Shown one piece after another: positions 1 through 12,317 of a stretch of DNA of 48,785 bases. Origin of the DNA: DASYVD01 sp050693035 (GTDB lineage: Bacteria; Actinomycetota; UBA4738; CALAEC01); NCBI GenBank assembly GCA_050693035.1, contig JBOGWB010000084.1, positions 1-48,785 on the forward strand, in the 5' to 3' direction. The notes under the pieces are model-generated. The model made no database searches, was not told the DNA's origin, and saw nothing but the letters and a program-made list of their open reading frames with translations. Made by a program: the position numbers and the translations under genes. The number at the start of each line of letters is the position of its first letter. The first letter of the stretch is position 1.

Positions 1-1
1 C

Positions 2-223
2 GTGACCAAGACGCCGCCGGCGTCCGACCTCATCAAGAAGGCGATCGGGCTGGAGAAGGGCTCGGCTGTGCCGCACCGCACCAAGGTCGGCACGCTCAGC
101 CGTGACCAGGTCCGGCAGATCGCCGAGACGAAGATGAAGGACCTCAACGCTCGGGACGTGGAGGCCGCCATGAGGATCATCGAGGGGACCGCCCGGAGCA
201 TGGGCATCAAGGTGGCCCAATGA
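2..223 (+). CDS. rplK: 50S ribosomal protein L11, C-terminal part (5' truncated by window edge)
   Basis: This is the last 73 residues of L11, a protein of about 141 residues that binds 23S rRNA at the GTPase-associated centre with L10/L12. The reading frame is open to the window edge, so the GTG at position 2 is an internal codon. The sequence carries the C-terminal rRNA-binding domain, including the TPPASDLIKKA stretch and the terminal ARSMGIKV. Its TGA overlaps the ATG of rplA by 4 nt (ATGA), which suggests translational coupling. The N-terminal thiostrepton-binding domain is outside the window. Confidence 0.95.
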   Translation: MTKTPPASDLIKKAIGLEKGSAVPHRTKVGTLSRDQVRQIAETKMKDLNARDVEAAMRIIEGTARSMGIKVAQ

Positions 224-933
224 GCACGGCCAAGCGGTATGCGGACGCGTTGCGGATGTTCGATCGGAACCAGCAGTACCTGCCGGTCGACGCCATCCGG
301 CTTCTGAAGCAGCTTCCCCCAGGGAAGTTCGACGAGACCGTGGAGGTCTCCGTCCGCCTTGGGATCGACCCTCGGAAGGCGGACCAGATGGTCCGGGGAA
401 CGGTGACGCTGCCTCACGGCACCGGGAAGTCCGTCCGCGTGGCCGCCTTCGCCCAGGGCGACGCGGCCCGGGAAGCGAACGAGGCTGGCGCCGACCTGGT
501 CGGTGGCGAGGACCTCGTCGAGGAAGTCATGAAGGGGAACATCGACTTCGAGGCCGCGGTGGCCACGCCGGACATGATGCGGGTGGTCGGGAAGGCGGGC
601 CGCGTGCTCGGGCCCCGAGGCCTCATGCCGAACCCCAAAGCCGGGACGGTGACGGATGAGATCGGGAAGGCCGTCAGGGAGATCAAGGGCGGAAAGGTCG
701 AATACCGGACCGACCGCCAGGGCAACGTCCACGCGATCATCGGGAAGCGCTCCTTCGACGAGAAGGCGCTCCTCGACAACTACCTGACGGTGGTGGACGA
801 GATCCTCCGGGCCAAGCCATCCGCGGTGAGGGGCAAGTACATCAAGTCGATCACCGTCTCTTCGACGATGAGTCCGGGGATCCGGATCGACCCGGCCAGG
901 GTCCGCGACGTCGCCGAGACCGTATCCGCGTAG
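220..933 (+). CDS. rplA: 50S ribosomal protein L1
   Basis: L1 forms the mobile stalk that helps release deacylated tRNA from the E site, and in many bacteria it represses its own operon. The 237-residue length is normal for the family. The signature around GKAGRVLGPRGLMPNPKAGT is intact at about residues 126-145. The ATG at 220 overlaps the rplK stop by 4 nt. After the stop codon comes a separate promoter and leader for rplJ-rplL, so L11-L1 and L10-L12 are at least partly independent units. Confidence 0.98.
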   Translation: MSTAKRYADALRMFDRNQQYLPVDAIRLLKQLPPGKFDETVEVSVRLGIDPRKADQMVRGTVTLPHGTGKSVRVAAFAQGDAAREANEAGADLVGGEDLVEEVMKGNIDFEAAVATPDMMRVVGKAGRVLGPRGLMPNPKAGTVTDEIGKAVREIKGGKVEYRTDRQGNVHAIIGKRSFDEKALLDNYLTVVDEILRAKPSAVRGKYIKSITVSSTMSPGIRIDPARVRDVAETVSA

Positions 934-963
934 TTGGCGGAGCCGGTCCGGTCGCGTTATCCT
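934..963 (+). promoter_or_regulatory. Candidate promoter for rplJ-rplL
   Basis: A possible -35 TTGGCG (934-939) lies 18 bp before a possible -10 TATCCT (958-963). It starts directly after the rplA stop. The predicted transcript start near 970 coincides with the first base of the L10 leader stem at 971, which is the main support. Each hexamer matches consensus at only four of six positions. Confidence 0.4.
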
Positions 964-966
964 GAG

Positions 967-1060
967 CGAGCCGCAGACAGCAGGGGCGCAAGCGTAATCC
1001 CCGGATGAGGGGTACCTGCCGAGGCGACCGAAGCGCCTTCGCGTCCGTCTGCGGGGGCGT
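967..1060 (+). ncRNA. L10 leader (ribosomal protein L10 autoregulatory mRNA leader)
   Basis: The 5' leader of rplJ carries the known L10/L12-binding motif. CCGCAGAC (971-978) pairs perfectly with GTCTGCGG (1047-1054) as the closing stem. Inside are the conserved AGACAGCAGG (975-984), a GCGCAAGCGT hairpin and CCTGCCGAGG (1015-1024). In the characterised family, the L10(L12)n complex binds this fold and represses rplJL. The stem is followed by a T-rich run (1061-1071, CCTTTTTCTT), so the leader could also act by attenuation; that part is inference. Confidence 0.9.
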
Positions 1061-1094
1061 ATTCCTTTTTCTTCGGGGGACTCTAGGGGGACGG

Positions 1095-1787
1095 ATGAGC
1101 AGGGCCAGGCTCCAGAAGGAAGAGAAGGTCAAGGAGATCGGCGAGCGACTGGCCACGGCCCAGGCCACCATCTTCGCCGATTACCGGGGGCTCACCGTCC
1201 AGGACCTGTGGGACCTCCGGTCCACCCTGGCCGAAGCGGACACTCGGTTCTCCGTGGTGAAGAACACCCTGGCCCGGCTGGCCGTTCGGCAGGCCGGGCT
1301 GGCGGACCTGGAGGCGTTCCTGGAGGGACCCACGGCGGTGGCATACGTCGCCGGGGACCCGGTCCAGGGAGCCAAGAAGCTCCTGGATGTGACCCGGCGG
1401 CTCCCCGTCCTCGAGGTCAAGGGAGGGCTGGCCGAAGGACGAGTGCTCTCCGCGGACCAGGTGAAGGCCCTGGCCGCCCTGGAGACCCGAGAGGTCATGC
1501 TGGCGAAGCTGGCCGGCCTGGCCAAGTCCCAGATGGCCACGGCGGCGTGGATGTTCCAAGCGCTCCAGTCCAAGTTCCTGGCGGTGCTGGACGCCTACAA
1601 GGACAAACTCCCCGCCGGTGAGTCTGAAACGCCCCAGGCTTCGGCGGAGGAGGGAGTCGCGCAGGGCGAGGGACGAGCCCGAGCACCCGACGCAGCCGAA
1701 GCCGAGGGCGATACCGGCGAGCAAGGAGCCGATGCAGCAATCGGTGAGGGTGCCACAGCTGAGGAAGAAGGAGAAGGAGGATCGTAG
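1095..1787 (+). CDS. rplJ: 50S ribosomal protein L10 with acidic C-terminal tail
   Basis: L10 anchors the L12 multimers to 23S rRNA to form the stalk that recruits translation factors. The ATG at 1095 (MSRARLQKEEK) follows a CTAGGGGGA ribosome binding site and lies just behind the L10 leader. An in-frame upstream start at 1005 falls inside that RNA and is unlikely. The first 175 or so residues are a normal L10, with the FADYRGL motif near the N-terminus. The remaining 55 residues or so are a low-complexity E/A/G-rich tail not found in standard L10. The stop abuts the rplL ATG with no gap. Confidence 0.96.
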   Translation: MSRARLQKEEKVKEIGERLATAQATIFADYRGLTVQDLWDLRSTLAEADTRFSVVKNTLARLAVRQAGLADLEAFLEGPTAVAYVAGDPVQGAKKLLDVTRRLPVLEVKGGLAEGRVLSADQVKALAALETREVMLAKLAGLAKSQMATAAWMFQALQSKFLAVLDAYKDKLPAGESETPQASAEEGVAQGEGRARAPDAAEAEGDTGEQGADAAIGEGATAEEEGEGGS

Positions 1788-2192
1788 ATGGCGACCAAGT
1801 CCAAGAAGGTGTCGACCGACGAGCTCCTGGACGCGTTCAAGGACATGACGCTCCTGGAGCTGTCGGAGTTCATCAAGAAGTTCGAGGAGACGTTCGAGGT
1901 CCAGGCAGCGGCCATGGCCGCTCCGGTGGCGGCCGCGGGCGCGGGGGCTGGAGCCGCTGAGGCCGCCGAGGAGGAGGAGCAGACGGAGTTCGACCTCGTC
2001 CTGACCTCCGCCGGCGACAAGAAGATCCAGGTGATCAAGGAGGTCCGGGCCCTCACCAACCTCGGCCTCAAGGAGGCCAAGGACCTGGTGGACTCGGCGC
2101 CCAAGCCCGTCCTGGAGAGGGTGCCCAAGGAGCAGGCCGACCAGGCCAAGGAGAAGCTCGAGGGCGCCGGGGCGACTGTCGAGATCAAGTAG
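1788..2192 (+). CDS. rplL: 50S ribosomal protein L7/L12
   Basis: L12 is the multicopy stalk protein that binds and stimulates EF-Tu, EF-G and other GTPases. At 134 residues it is of usual size. The N-terminal L10-binding/dimerisation helices (residues 1-45) are followed by an Ala/Gly-rich hinge and an acidic stretch. The C-terminal globular domain holds the canonical KIQVIKEVRALTNLGLKEAK segment. The ATG directly follows the rplJ stop and is preceded by a GGAGAAGGAGG ribosome binding site within the rplJ tail, supporting the high L12:L10 synthesis ratio. Confidence 0.98.
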   Translation: MATKSKKVSTDELLDAFKDMTLLELSEFIKKFEETFEVQAAAMAAPVAAAGAGAGAAEAAEEEEQTEFDLVLTSAGDKKIQVIKEVRALTNLGLKEAKDLVDSAPKPVLERVPKEQADQAKEKLEGAGATVEIK

Positions 2193-2211
2193 ACTGCCGC
2201 GGTCGGGACCA

Positions 2212-2238
2212 GGCCCGCTCCCGGAAGGGGGTCGGGTC
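2212..2238 (+). terminator. Hairpin between rplL and rpoB, possible partial terminator
   Basis: GGCCCGCTCCC (2212-2222) pairs with GGGGGTCGGGTC (2227-2238), with one bulge and G-T wobbles, around a GGAA tetraloop. No T-run follows. It sits just before the rpoB promoter, where partial attenuation between rplJL and rpoBC is common in bacteria. That role is inferred from position. Confidence 0.45.
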
Positions 2239-2254
2239 TAGCTGAGCTTGCCTG

Positions 2255-2283
2255 TTGTCACCCGGGCGATATTGCCCTATACT
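2255..2283 (+). promoter_or_regulatory. Housekeeping sigma promoter for rpoB-rpoC
   Basis: TTGTCA (2255-2260) is separated by exactly 17 bp from TATACT (2278-2283), a near-consensus sigma70/SigA-type promoter. The predicted start is near 2290, giving an untranslated leader of about 60 nt before the rpoB GTG. The extended -10 block CTATACT also occurs in the rpsL and rpmJ promoters of this window. Confidence 0.8.
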
Positions 2284-2350
2284 AGCCGGTTGCCGTGCCT
2301 GCGGTCCCGTGGCCTAGCTACACACGTGTCATTCCCTAGGGGGGAGATCT

Positions 2351-5797
<3,447 letters not shown>

Positions 5798-5837
5798 GCG
5801 TGCATGACGAGCGCACCGATGAGGAGGGGAAGCGCGC

Positions 5838-8800
5838 GTGCTTGATGTGAACTACTTCGACGAGCTGCGGATCGGGCTGGCCACGGCAGACCAGATCCGT
5901 GCCTGGTCCAACGGCGAGGTGAAGAAGCCGGAGACGATCAACTACCGAACCCTCAAGCCCGAGAAGGACGGACTCTTCTGCGAGCGCATCTTCGGCCCGA
6001 CCCGAGACTGGGAGTGCCACTGCGGCAAGTACAAGCGGGTCCGGTTCAAGGGGATCATCTGCGAGCGCTGCGGTGTGGAGATCACCCGGGCCAAGGTTCG
6101 CCGGGAGCGGATGGGCCACATCGAGCTGGCCGCTCCGGTGACCCACATCTGGTACTTCAAGGGCGTCCCGTCGCGCCTCGGGTACCTCCTCGACCTGGCT
6201 CCGAAGGACCTCGAGAAGGTCATCTACTTCGCGGCCTACATCATCACTCGCATCGACGAGGATCGCCGGCACAAGGACCTCCCGGAGATCGAGAAGGAGT
6301 TCGCCGCGGAGCGCGCCGAGTTCGACGCGCAGCGGGACGGCCAGATCCAGGAGCGCCTGGCGGACCTCGAGGAGCGCCTCAAGGCGCTCGAGGCCGAGGG
6401 GGCCAAGAGCGCCCAGCTGACCGCGGCGCGCAAGGAGGCCCAGCGGGACATCGACAAGCTCACGGAGGCGGCCAAGCGCGAGACCGACCACCTCGACGAG
6501 GTCCTCTCCGCGTTCAAGGGCCTGTCGGTGAAGCAGCTCGTGGCGGACGACGCCGTGTACCGGTCGCTGCGTGACCGGTTCGGGGACTACTTCGAGGGCG
6601 GCATGGGAGCCGAGGCCATCAAGCGGCTCCTCATCGACCTGGTGCTGGAAGAGGAGTCGGAGTCACTGCGGGAGACCATCAAGACCGCCAAGGGCACGCG
6701 CCGCCAGAAGGCCATCAAGCGCCTCAAGGTGGCGTCGAACTTCCTCAACACGAAGAACTCTCCGCTGGGGATGGTGCTCGACGCGATTCCGGTGATCCCG
6801 CCGGACCTTCGGCCGATGGTCCAGCTGGACGGTGGCCGGTTCGCCACCAGCGATCTCAACGACCTCTATCGCCGGGTCATCAACCGGAACAACCGGCTGA
6901 AGCGGCTGCTCGACCTGCAGGCTCCGGAGATCATCGTCAACAACGAGAAGCGGATGCTCCAGGAGGCCGTGGACGCCCTGTTCGACAACGGGCGCCGGGG
7001 ACGGCCGGTGACCGGACCGGGCAACCGGCCTCTCAAGTCCCTGTCGGACATGCTCAAGGGGAAGCAGGGCCGGTTCCGCCAGAACCTCCTGGGCAAGCGG
7101 GTCGACTACTCCGGCCGTTCGGTCATCGTGGTCGGCCCGAACCTGCGCCTGCATCAGTGCGGGCTGCCCAAGCAGATGGCCCTGGAGCTGTTCAAGCCGT
7201 TCGTGATGAAGCGGCTGGTGGACCAGAGCCTGGCCCAGAACATCAAGAGCGCGAAGCGGATGGTGGAGCGAGCCCGCCCTCAGGTGTGGGACGTGCTGGA
7301 GGAGGTCATCAAGGACCACCCGGTCCTCCTGAACCGGGCCCCCACCCTGCACCGTCTGGGGATCCAGGCCTTCGAGCCGGTCCTCGTGGAGGGGAAAGCT
7401 ATCCAGATCCACCCCCTCGTCTGCACGGCGTTCAATGCCGACTTCGACGGGGACCAGATGGCCGTGCACCTCCCGCTGTCCTCCGAGGCCCAGGCAGAGG
7501 CGCGCATCCTGATGCTGTCGGCCCACAACATCCTGTCACCGGCACACGGACGGCCCATCGCCACCCCCACCCAGGACATGGTCCTCGGCATCTACTACCT
7601 GACCTACTCCGAGGAGAAGCCGGAGAAGGAAGAAAGCATCCGGCGGCTCGCGGACACCTCCGAGGCGCTCATGGCCCTGGACGGACGGCGGATTAGGCTG
7701 CACGACTGGATCCGGGTGCGCATCCCGAACAAGGAGATCGCCCCCGAGGACGTGCTGAAGGACGGGGATGGCAACGGCCGAGGGCCGCTGGTGGACACCA
7801 CCGTGGGGCGGCTCATCTTCAACGAAGCCTTCCCCGCCGAGTTCCCCTACGTGAACCACCACGTGAAGAAGAACGAGGTCGGGGAGCTCGTCGAGCGATG
7901 CGTCCACCAGTACGAGCGGCCGGTGGTGGCGGGGGTCCTGGACAATCTGAAGTCTCTGGGATTCCACTACTCGACCCGGGCCGGGGTGACCATCGGCGTC
8001 GACGACGTGACCACCCCCAAGGCCAAGCAGAAGATCCTCGACGACTACGAGAAGCGGGCCCAGAAGGTCGAGGGCCTGCACCACAAGGGGGTCATCACCG
8101 ACGACGAACGCCGGCAGGAGCTGATCGAGATCTGGACCGAGGCCACCGAAGAGGTTACTCGGGCGATGGAGTCGGAGTTCACTCCGATCAACCCGATCTA
8201 CATGATGGCCACCTCCGGAGCCCGGGGGAACATCATGCAGATCCGCCAGATCGCCGGGATGCGCGGCCTGGTGGCAAACCCGCGCGGGGAGATCATCCCC
8301 CGGCCGATCAAGTCCAACTTCCGCGAGGGTCTGTCGGTGCTCGAGTACTTCATCTCCACGCACGGGGCCCGCAAGGGCCTGGCCGACACGGCCCTTCGGA
8401 CGGCCGACTCGGGATATCTCACCCGGCGGCTCGTGGACGTGGCCCAGGAGGTCATCATCCGCGAGGAGGACTGCGGCACCGACAAGGGCATCCCGGTCCG
8501 CATCACCATTCAGACGCCGAAGGGCGAGTGGGTTCCGGCCGTGCACCCCGAGAGCAGTCTGTTCGGACGGGTTCTGGCCGAGGACGTCCGAGTGGAGCGG
8601 AAGAAGATCGCTTCCGCCGGCCAGGAGATCGACGACGACCTCGGGGAGGCGCTCGTGGCGGCCGGTGTCGACGCGGTCTACGTCCGGTCCGTGCTCACCT
8701 GCGACGCCGTGTACGGCGTGTGCAAGCTCTGCTACGGCCAGAACCTGGCCACCGGGCGCTCGGTTGACCTGGGTGAGTCAGTCGGCATCATCGCCGCCCA

Positions 8801-9779
8801 GTCGATCGGGGAGCCGGGCACCCAGCTGACCATGCGGACCTTCCACACCGGCGGTGTGGCCGGCGAGGACATCACGCACGGACTGCCTCGGGTCCAGGAG
8901 CTCTTCGAGGCCCGCAAGCCCAAGGGCGAGGCGGTCATCACCGAGCTCTCGGGGAGCGTCGAGATCGCGGAGGACGAGGAGAAGAAGGTGCGCCGGGTCA
9001 CGGTGACCGCAGACGACGGCGAGCAGGTGCAGTACGCGGTCTCTCTCCGGGCCCGCCTGGCGGTGTCCGGCGGCGACCAGGTCACCGTGGGCCAGCAGCT
9101 GACCGAGGGGTCGGTAAACCCCCACGAGAAGCTCCGTGTGGAGGGCGTCCAGGCGGTCCAGCTGCACCTGGTGGAGGAGGTCCAGCAGGTGTACCGGAGC
9201 CAGGGCGTGACCATCCATGACAAGCACATCGAGCTGATCGTCCGGCAGATGCTTCGGAAGGTGCAGATCATCGAGCCGGGGGACACCGACTTCCTTCCGG
9301 GCGAGTTGGTCGACCGGAGGCGGTTCGAGGACAGGAACAGTGAGGCCGTGGAGGGAGGCGGCGAGCCCGCGTCGGCCCGTCCGATCCTGATGGGGATCAC
9401 CAAGGCCTCCCTGGCCACGGACTCCTGGCTTGCCGCGGCATCGTTCCAGGAGACGAGCAGGGTGCTCACCGACGCCGCCATCAGCGGCCGGTCCGACCCC
9501 CTGCTCGGCCTCAAGGAGAACGTCATCATCGGCAAGCTCATCCCCGCGGGCACGGGCATGAGCCGGTACCGGAACGTCTCGGTCCGCATCCGGCCCGAGG
9601 CTATCCCCGAGTACTGGCTGGCTCGCCAGCAGGCCGCCGAGGAGGGCGAGCTGGGCATGCCCGCCGGAGAGCTCTCCGACCAGGAGGCCATGGAGGAGGC
9701 CCGGCGATTGCTGTCGGTGCGCGACTCCTCGGGGGACGGCGACGTCCCGGCAGAAGAGGAAGAGACCGCCGGGTCGTAA
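5838..9779 (+). CDS. rpoC: DNA-directed RNA polymerase subunit beta'
   Basis: Beta' carries the catalytic Mg2+ site. The 1313-residue protein begins MLDVNYFDELRIGLA, typical of Actinobacteria, from a GTG at 5838 behind a GAGGAGGGGAAG ribosome binding site. The N-terminal zinc ribbon has Cys at residues 60, 62, 75 and 78. The NADFDGDQMAVH motif at about residues 533-544 supplies the three catalytic aspartates (535, 537, 539). A second zinc site (CDAVYGVCKLC) lies near residue 955. The reading frame is intact. The gene ends the operon at a strong hairpin. Confidence 0.99.
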   Translation: MLDVNYFDELRIGLATADQIRAWSNGEVKKPETINYRTLKPEKDGLFCERIFGPTRDWECHCGKYKRVRFKGIICERCGVEITRAKVRRERMGHIELAAPVTHIWYFKGVPSRLGYLLDLAPKDLEKVIYFAAYIITRIDEDRRHKDLPEIEKEFAAERAEFDAQRDGQIQERLADLEERLKALEAEGAKSAQLTAARKEAQRDIDKLTEAAKRETDHLDEVLSAFKGLSVKQLVADDAVYRSLRDRFGDYFEGGMGAEAIKRLLIDLVLEEESESLRETIKTAKGTRRQKAIKRLKVASNFLNTKNSPLGMVLDAIPVIPPDLRPMVQLDGGRFATSDLNDLYRRVINRNNRLKRLLDLQAPEIIVNNEKRMLQEAVDALFDNGRRGRPVTGPGNRPLKSLSDMLKGKQGRFRQNLLGKRVDYSGRSVIVVGPNLRLHQCGLPKQMALELFKPFVMKRLVDQSLAQNIKSAKRMVERARPQVWDVLEEVIKDHPVLLNRAPTLHRLGIQAFEPVLVEGKAIQIHPLVCTAFNADFDGDQMAVHLPLSSEAQAEARILMLSAHNILSPAHGRPIATPTQDMVLGIYYLTYSEEKPEKEESIRRLADTSEALMALDGRRIRLHDWIRVRIPNKEIAPEDVLKDGDGNGRGPLVDTTVGRLIFNEAFPAEFPYVNHHVKKNEVGELVERCVHQYERPVVAGVLDNLKSLGFHYSTRAGVTIGVDDVTTPKAKQKILDDYEKRAQKVEGLHHKGVITDDERRQELIEIWTEATEEVTRAMESEFTPINPIYMMATSGARGNIMQIRQIAGMRGLVANPRGEIIPRPIKSNFREGLSVLEYFISTHGARKGLADTALRTADSGYLTRRLVDVAQEVIIREEDCGTDKGIPVRITIQTPKGEWVPAVHPESSLFGRVLAEDVRVERKKIASAGQEIDDDLGEALVAAGVDAVYVRSVLTCDAVYGVCKLCYGQNLATGRSVDLGESVGIIAAQSIGEPGTQLTMRTFHTGGVAGEDITHGLPRVQELFEARKPKGEAVITELSGSVEIAEDEEKKVRRVTVTADDGEQVQYAVSLRARLAVSGGDQVTVGQQLTEGSVNPHEKLRVEGVQAVQLHLVEEVQQVYRSQGVTIHDKHIELIVRQMLRKVQIIEPGDTDFLPGELVDRRRFEDRNSEAVEGGGEPASARPILMGITKASLATDSWLAAASFQETSRVLTDAAISGRSDPLLGLKENVIIGKLIPAGTGMSRYRNVSVRIRPEAIPEYWLARQQAAEEGELGMPAGELSDQEAMEEARRLLSVRDSSGDGDVPAEEEETAGS

Positions 9780-9806
9780 GCCCGGAGAGGTAGAAGGAGA
9801 AACGCG

Positions 9807-9833
9807 GAGGCCCCGCCGCCCAGGCGGGGCCTC
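9807..9833 (+). terminator. Terminator hairpin after rpoC
   Basis: GAGGCCCCGCC (9807-9817) and GGCGGGGCCTC (9823-9833) form a perfect 11-bp stem with a 5-nt loop, 27 nt after the rpoC stop. The stem is very stable, but what follows is TCGCGTT rather than a T-run, as is common for high-GC terminators. Confidence 0.75.
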
Positions 9834-9904
9834 TCGCGTTGCCGCCCCCGCGACGGGAGCCGTGGCGACAACCGATCGGGTCCGGCCGGTGTCTAAGGGG
9901 GGAC

Positions 9905-10411
9905 ATGGCCGGACCGGCCGGGACGGGAACGATCGCAGCGGAGCGCGGCAGCTTACGGCACGCCTTCGAGGTCCAATACCCGGGCCTGGTGCGTTTCTGC
10001 ACCCTGGTCTCCGGCGACGCGCACGTGGCCGAGGATCTGGGTCAGGAGGCGTTCGTCCGGGCCGCCGACCGCCTCGAGCACGTCGACCCGGAGAAGGCCG
10101 GCGCCTATTTCCGCCGGACCGCCGTCAACCTGTGGAAGAACCGGCTCAGGCGAATGGCGGTGGAGCGCCGGGCCCGCGCCCGGGGCTCGGAGTCTTCGCC
10201 CCCGGTCGCCGGACCTGAGGAACGCGACGCCCTCTGGAGCGCCGTTCGGCGTCTTCCTCCGGGACAGCGAGCTTGCTTGGCGCTCCGGTACTACGAGGAT
10301 CTGTCCGAACGGCAGACCGCCGAGGCCCTCGGGTGCTCGGTGGGAACGGTGAAGAGCCAGACGAGCCGGGCCCTGGCCAGGTTGCGGAAGGAGCTCAGCG
10401 ATGAAGATTGA
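9905..10411 (+). CDS. ECF RNA polymerase sigma factor (SigE/SigM-like)
   Basis: This 168-residue protein has only sigma regions 2 and 4. Region 2 contains the core-binding DLGQEAFVRAADRL stretch. Region 4 contains LPPGQRACLALRYYEDLS and a helix-turn-helix (QTAEALGCSVGTVKSQTSRA). The ATG at 9905 follows an AGGGGGGAC ribosome binding site; an in-frame start 66 nt upstream lacks one and sits near the terminator. Its 3' end overlaps the next gene by 11 nt. That gene encodes a membrane protein that may be its anti-sigma factor, the usual arrangement for ECF factors. The regulon and inducing signal cannot be read from the sequence. Confidence 0.92.
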   Translation: MAGPAGTGTIAAERGSLRHAFEVQYPGLVRFCTLVSGDAHVAEDLGQEAFVRAADRLEHVDPEKAGAYFRRTAVNLWKNRLRRMAVERRARARGSESSPPVAGPEERDALWSAVRRLPPGQRACLALRYYEDLSERQTAEALGCSVGTVKSQTSRALARLRKELSDED

Positions 10412-11633
10412 GGAGCGACTGCGGCGGACGTTCTCGGCCCGGGCCGGTTCGGCCGGCCACTCCGATGACGCCTGGCAACTGATCCGGACGGGGTTGGTCC
10501 GGCGCCGTCGCCGCCGCGCCGCCGCGAGCTTCCTCGCCGCCGGCGCGGCCCTGCTGTTGGTGGCCGCCTCGACGGCGTGGCTGTGGGCCGCCCTTCGCGG
10601 TTCGTCGGGTACCGCCCCCGGGTCGGGAGCCGAGGCCGAGATCCGACCCCGGGTCGCGGCCACCATCCCGGTGGGGGAGTTCCCCGCGGGGATCGCCGTC
10701 GGGGAGGGATCCATCTGGGTGGCGGTCCCTGGGCCGGGCTGTCGCGGCCACGTCGCCCGGATCGACCCCGCCACCAACGAGATCATCGCCAGGATCCCGG
10801 TCAATGGATGGCCGAGCAACCTCGCGGTGGGATTCGGCTCAGCGTGGGTCGAGGGGCTCCTGTGCACTGAGGACGACGGGGACGTGCCTGCGGTCACCCG
10901 GATCGACCCCCGGACGAACAGCGCGTCTCCCGCCGTCCCGCTCGGGTCGAGCTCGGGCGACGTGGCTGCGGGCGAGGGGGCGGTGTGGGTTACGGTCTCC
11001 GGTGAACGCGGCTCCGGTGAGGTGGTCCGGATCGACCCCGCGACCGGCGAGGTGGTGGCGCGCATCCCGGTGGAGGGCGACCCTCGGGACGTCGTCGTGG
11101 GGGAGGGCGCCGTGTGGGTGCTCTCGAGACCCCAGGAAGGGGTGCATCTTTGCCCGGCGGACGCCTCTTGCCTCGGAGGCGCCTCTCCCTCCCTCTCGGG
11201 AATGGAGGTGGTGCGCGTCGACCCGAAGACCAACGAGGTCGTGGCCACCTTCCCCGACGCACTCTCGGTCGGAGTGGGCGAAGGTGCCCTTTGGATGAGC
11301 GTGTGGCTGACGGCGGAAGACCCGGGCCTGGTGCGTGTCGACCCCGCCACGGGCCGCCGCCTGGGCGACGCGCTCACGGGAGACTTCCGCGGCTTCGCCG
11401 GAGAACACGGGACGATGGGAACCCTGGTCGGAGACGGTGGCGTGTGGTTGTGGGGTTTTGCGCGTCCGGGAGCCGAGCGCGGCCAGATCTCCCGGCTCGA
11501 CGCTGCCACACTGGAGATCGACGCCTCCGTCGCCCCCGGCGGGCTCTGGATCGACGCGGCGTTGGCGCCCGGGGGCGAGACGCTTTGGATCTCGAACTAC
11601 GAGGACACGATCACCCGCATCGACCTGCGGTGA
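10401..11633 (+). CDS. Membrane-anchored beta-propeller protein, probable anti-sigma partner
   Basis: The 410-residue protein has about 33 cytoplasmic residues, a basic RRRRRR stop-transfer patch, one transmembrane helix (about residues 40-62) and a large outer domain. The outer part repeats units of the form 'V-R-I-D-P-x-T-N/G-E ... I-P-V ... G-EGAVWV' roughly every 45 residues. This is the YncE/virginiamycin B lyase-like propeller pattern, with about six or seven blades. Overlap with the sigma gene and the inside-TM-outside topology suggest that it holds the sigma factor and senses a wall or extracellular signal. No clear zinc anti-sigma motif (HxxxCxxC) is present, so the anti-sigma role is inference. 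Confidence 0.75.
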   Translation: MKIEERLRRTFSARAGSAGHSDDAWQLIRTGLVRRRRRRAAASFLAAGAALLLVAASTAWLWAALRGSSGTAPGSGAEAEIRPRVAATIPVGEFPAGIAVGEGSIWVAVPGPGCRGHVARIDPATNEIIARIPVNGWPSNLAVGFGSAWVEGLLCTEDDGDVPAVTRIDPRTNSASPAVPLGSSSGDVAAGEGAVWVTVSGERGSGEVVRIDPATGEVVARIPVEGDPRDVVVGEGAVWVLSRPQEGVHLCPADASCLGGASPSLSGMEVVRVDPKTNEVVATFPDALSVGVGEGALWMSVWLTAEDPGLVRVDPATGRRLGDALTGDFRGFAGEHGTMGTLVGDGGVWLWGFARPGAERGQISRLDAATLEIDASVAPGGLWIDAALAPGGETLWISNYEDTITRIDLR

Positions 11634-11693
11634 GCTCTCCGCGTCATCCGACGCCGTAGGGAACCCAGGCGGCGTCAGGTCCGTCCAATCGAC

Positions 11694-12317
11694 ATGAGGC
11701 ATCCCGCGCGGCTCCTTCTCGCATGTCTGGTGCTCGTGGGATGCCAGGTCCCGTCGGATCCGAATGCGGACATGGGGAAAGTCCCCCCGAAGGCCGAGGA
11801 GGCCCCAAGCCAGACCCAGGACCTCGCCTCGTTCGACGGATGGAGCATCCGGGTCTCGGTCGAGCCGGGCGTGGCGGGGCCGATCGCCCTGGCCGTCGGA
11901 CCGCTCCGGGCCGCCCCGAAGAACGACGCTCGGCTCTGGCTCCAGCACGAGCTGGAGTTCCACAACCGGGGTGATCGGCCGGTCCGGTTCGAGGACACCC
12001 GGACGTCGGTGTTCCTGCGGCGGTCCGGAAGGCCGGCGCTCCTGGTGGCCGACGAAGGGTGCGGCTACGGGAAGCATCGGAGGAAGCCGGTGGAGCCCGG
12101 GGTCTGCACCCTCAATCTCGACGCGTTCGTCGTCCGGCCGGGCTCGACGGCTCGGCGGACCGTCACCCTGTTCAAGGACCTGAGGGGCATGGCCCCCCTC
12201 GCGCCGGGCTCCTACGTGTGGGACAAGGTGATCCGGTTCCGAGTCGGTCGCGCAGACGCCCCCGTGAGGACGGCCACGATCCGCCTCACCTACGAGCTCG
12301 TCCCCCTGGGCGAGTGA
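11694..12317 (+). CDS. Predicted lipoprotein of unknown function
   Basis: The 207-residue product starts with a lipoprotein signal peptide (RLLLACLVLVGC), with the lipidation Cys at residue 17. The mature part resembles a single beta-rich domain (for example ELEFHNRGDRPVRFEDT, a pattern seen in immunoglobulin-like or DUF-type secreted domains). I do not recognise the family. It lies 60 nt behind the propeller gene and may be part of the same extracytoplasmic module. Its 3' end overlaps the convergent phosphatase gene by 28 nt. The ribosome binding site is weak, so the start is less certain. Confidence 0.75.
   Translation: MRHPARLLLACLVLVGCQVPSDPNADMGKVPPKAEEAPSQTQDLASFDGWSIRVSVEPGVAGPIALAVGPLRAAPKNDARLWLQHELEFHNRGDRPVRFEDTRTSVFLRRSGRPALLVADEGCGYGKHRRKPVEPGVCTLNLDAFVVRPGSTARRTVTLFKDLRGMAPLAPGSYVWDKVIRFRVGRADAPVRTATIRLTYELVPLGE

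Noticed and set aside
1005..1094. Upstream in-frame start for rplJ at 1005.
   Set aside because: The segment is part of the L10 leader RNA and would add non-homologous residues. The ATG at 1095 has a good ribosome binding site.
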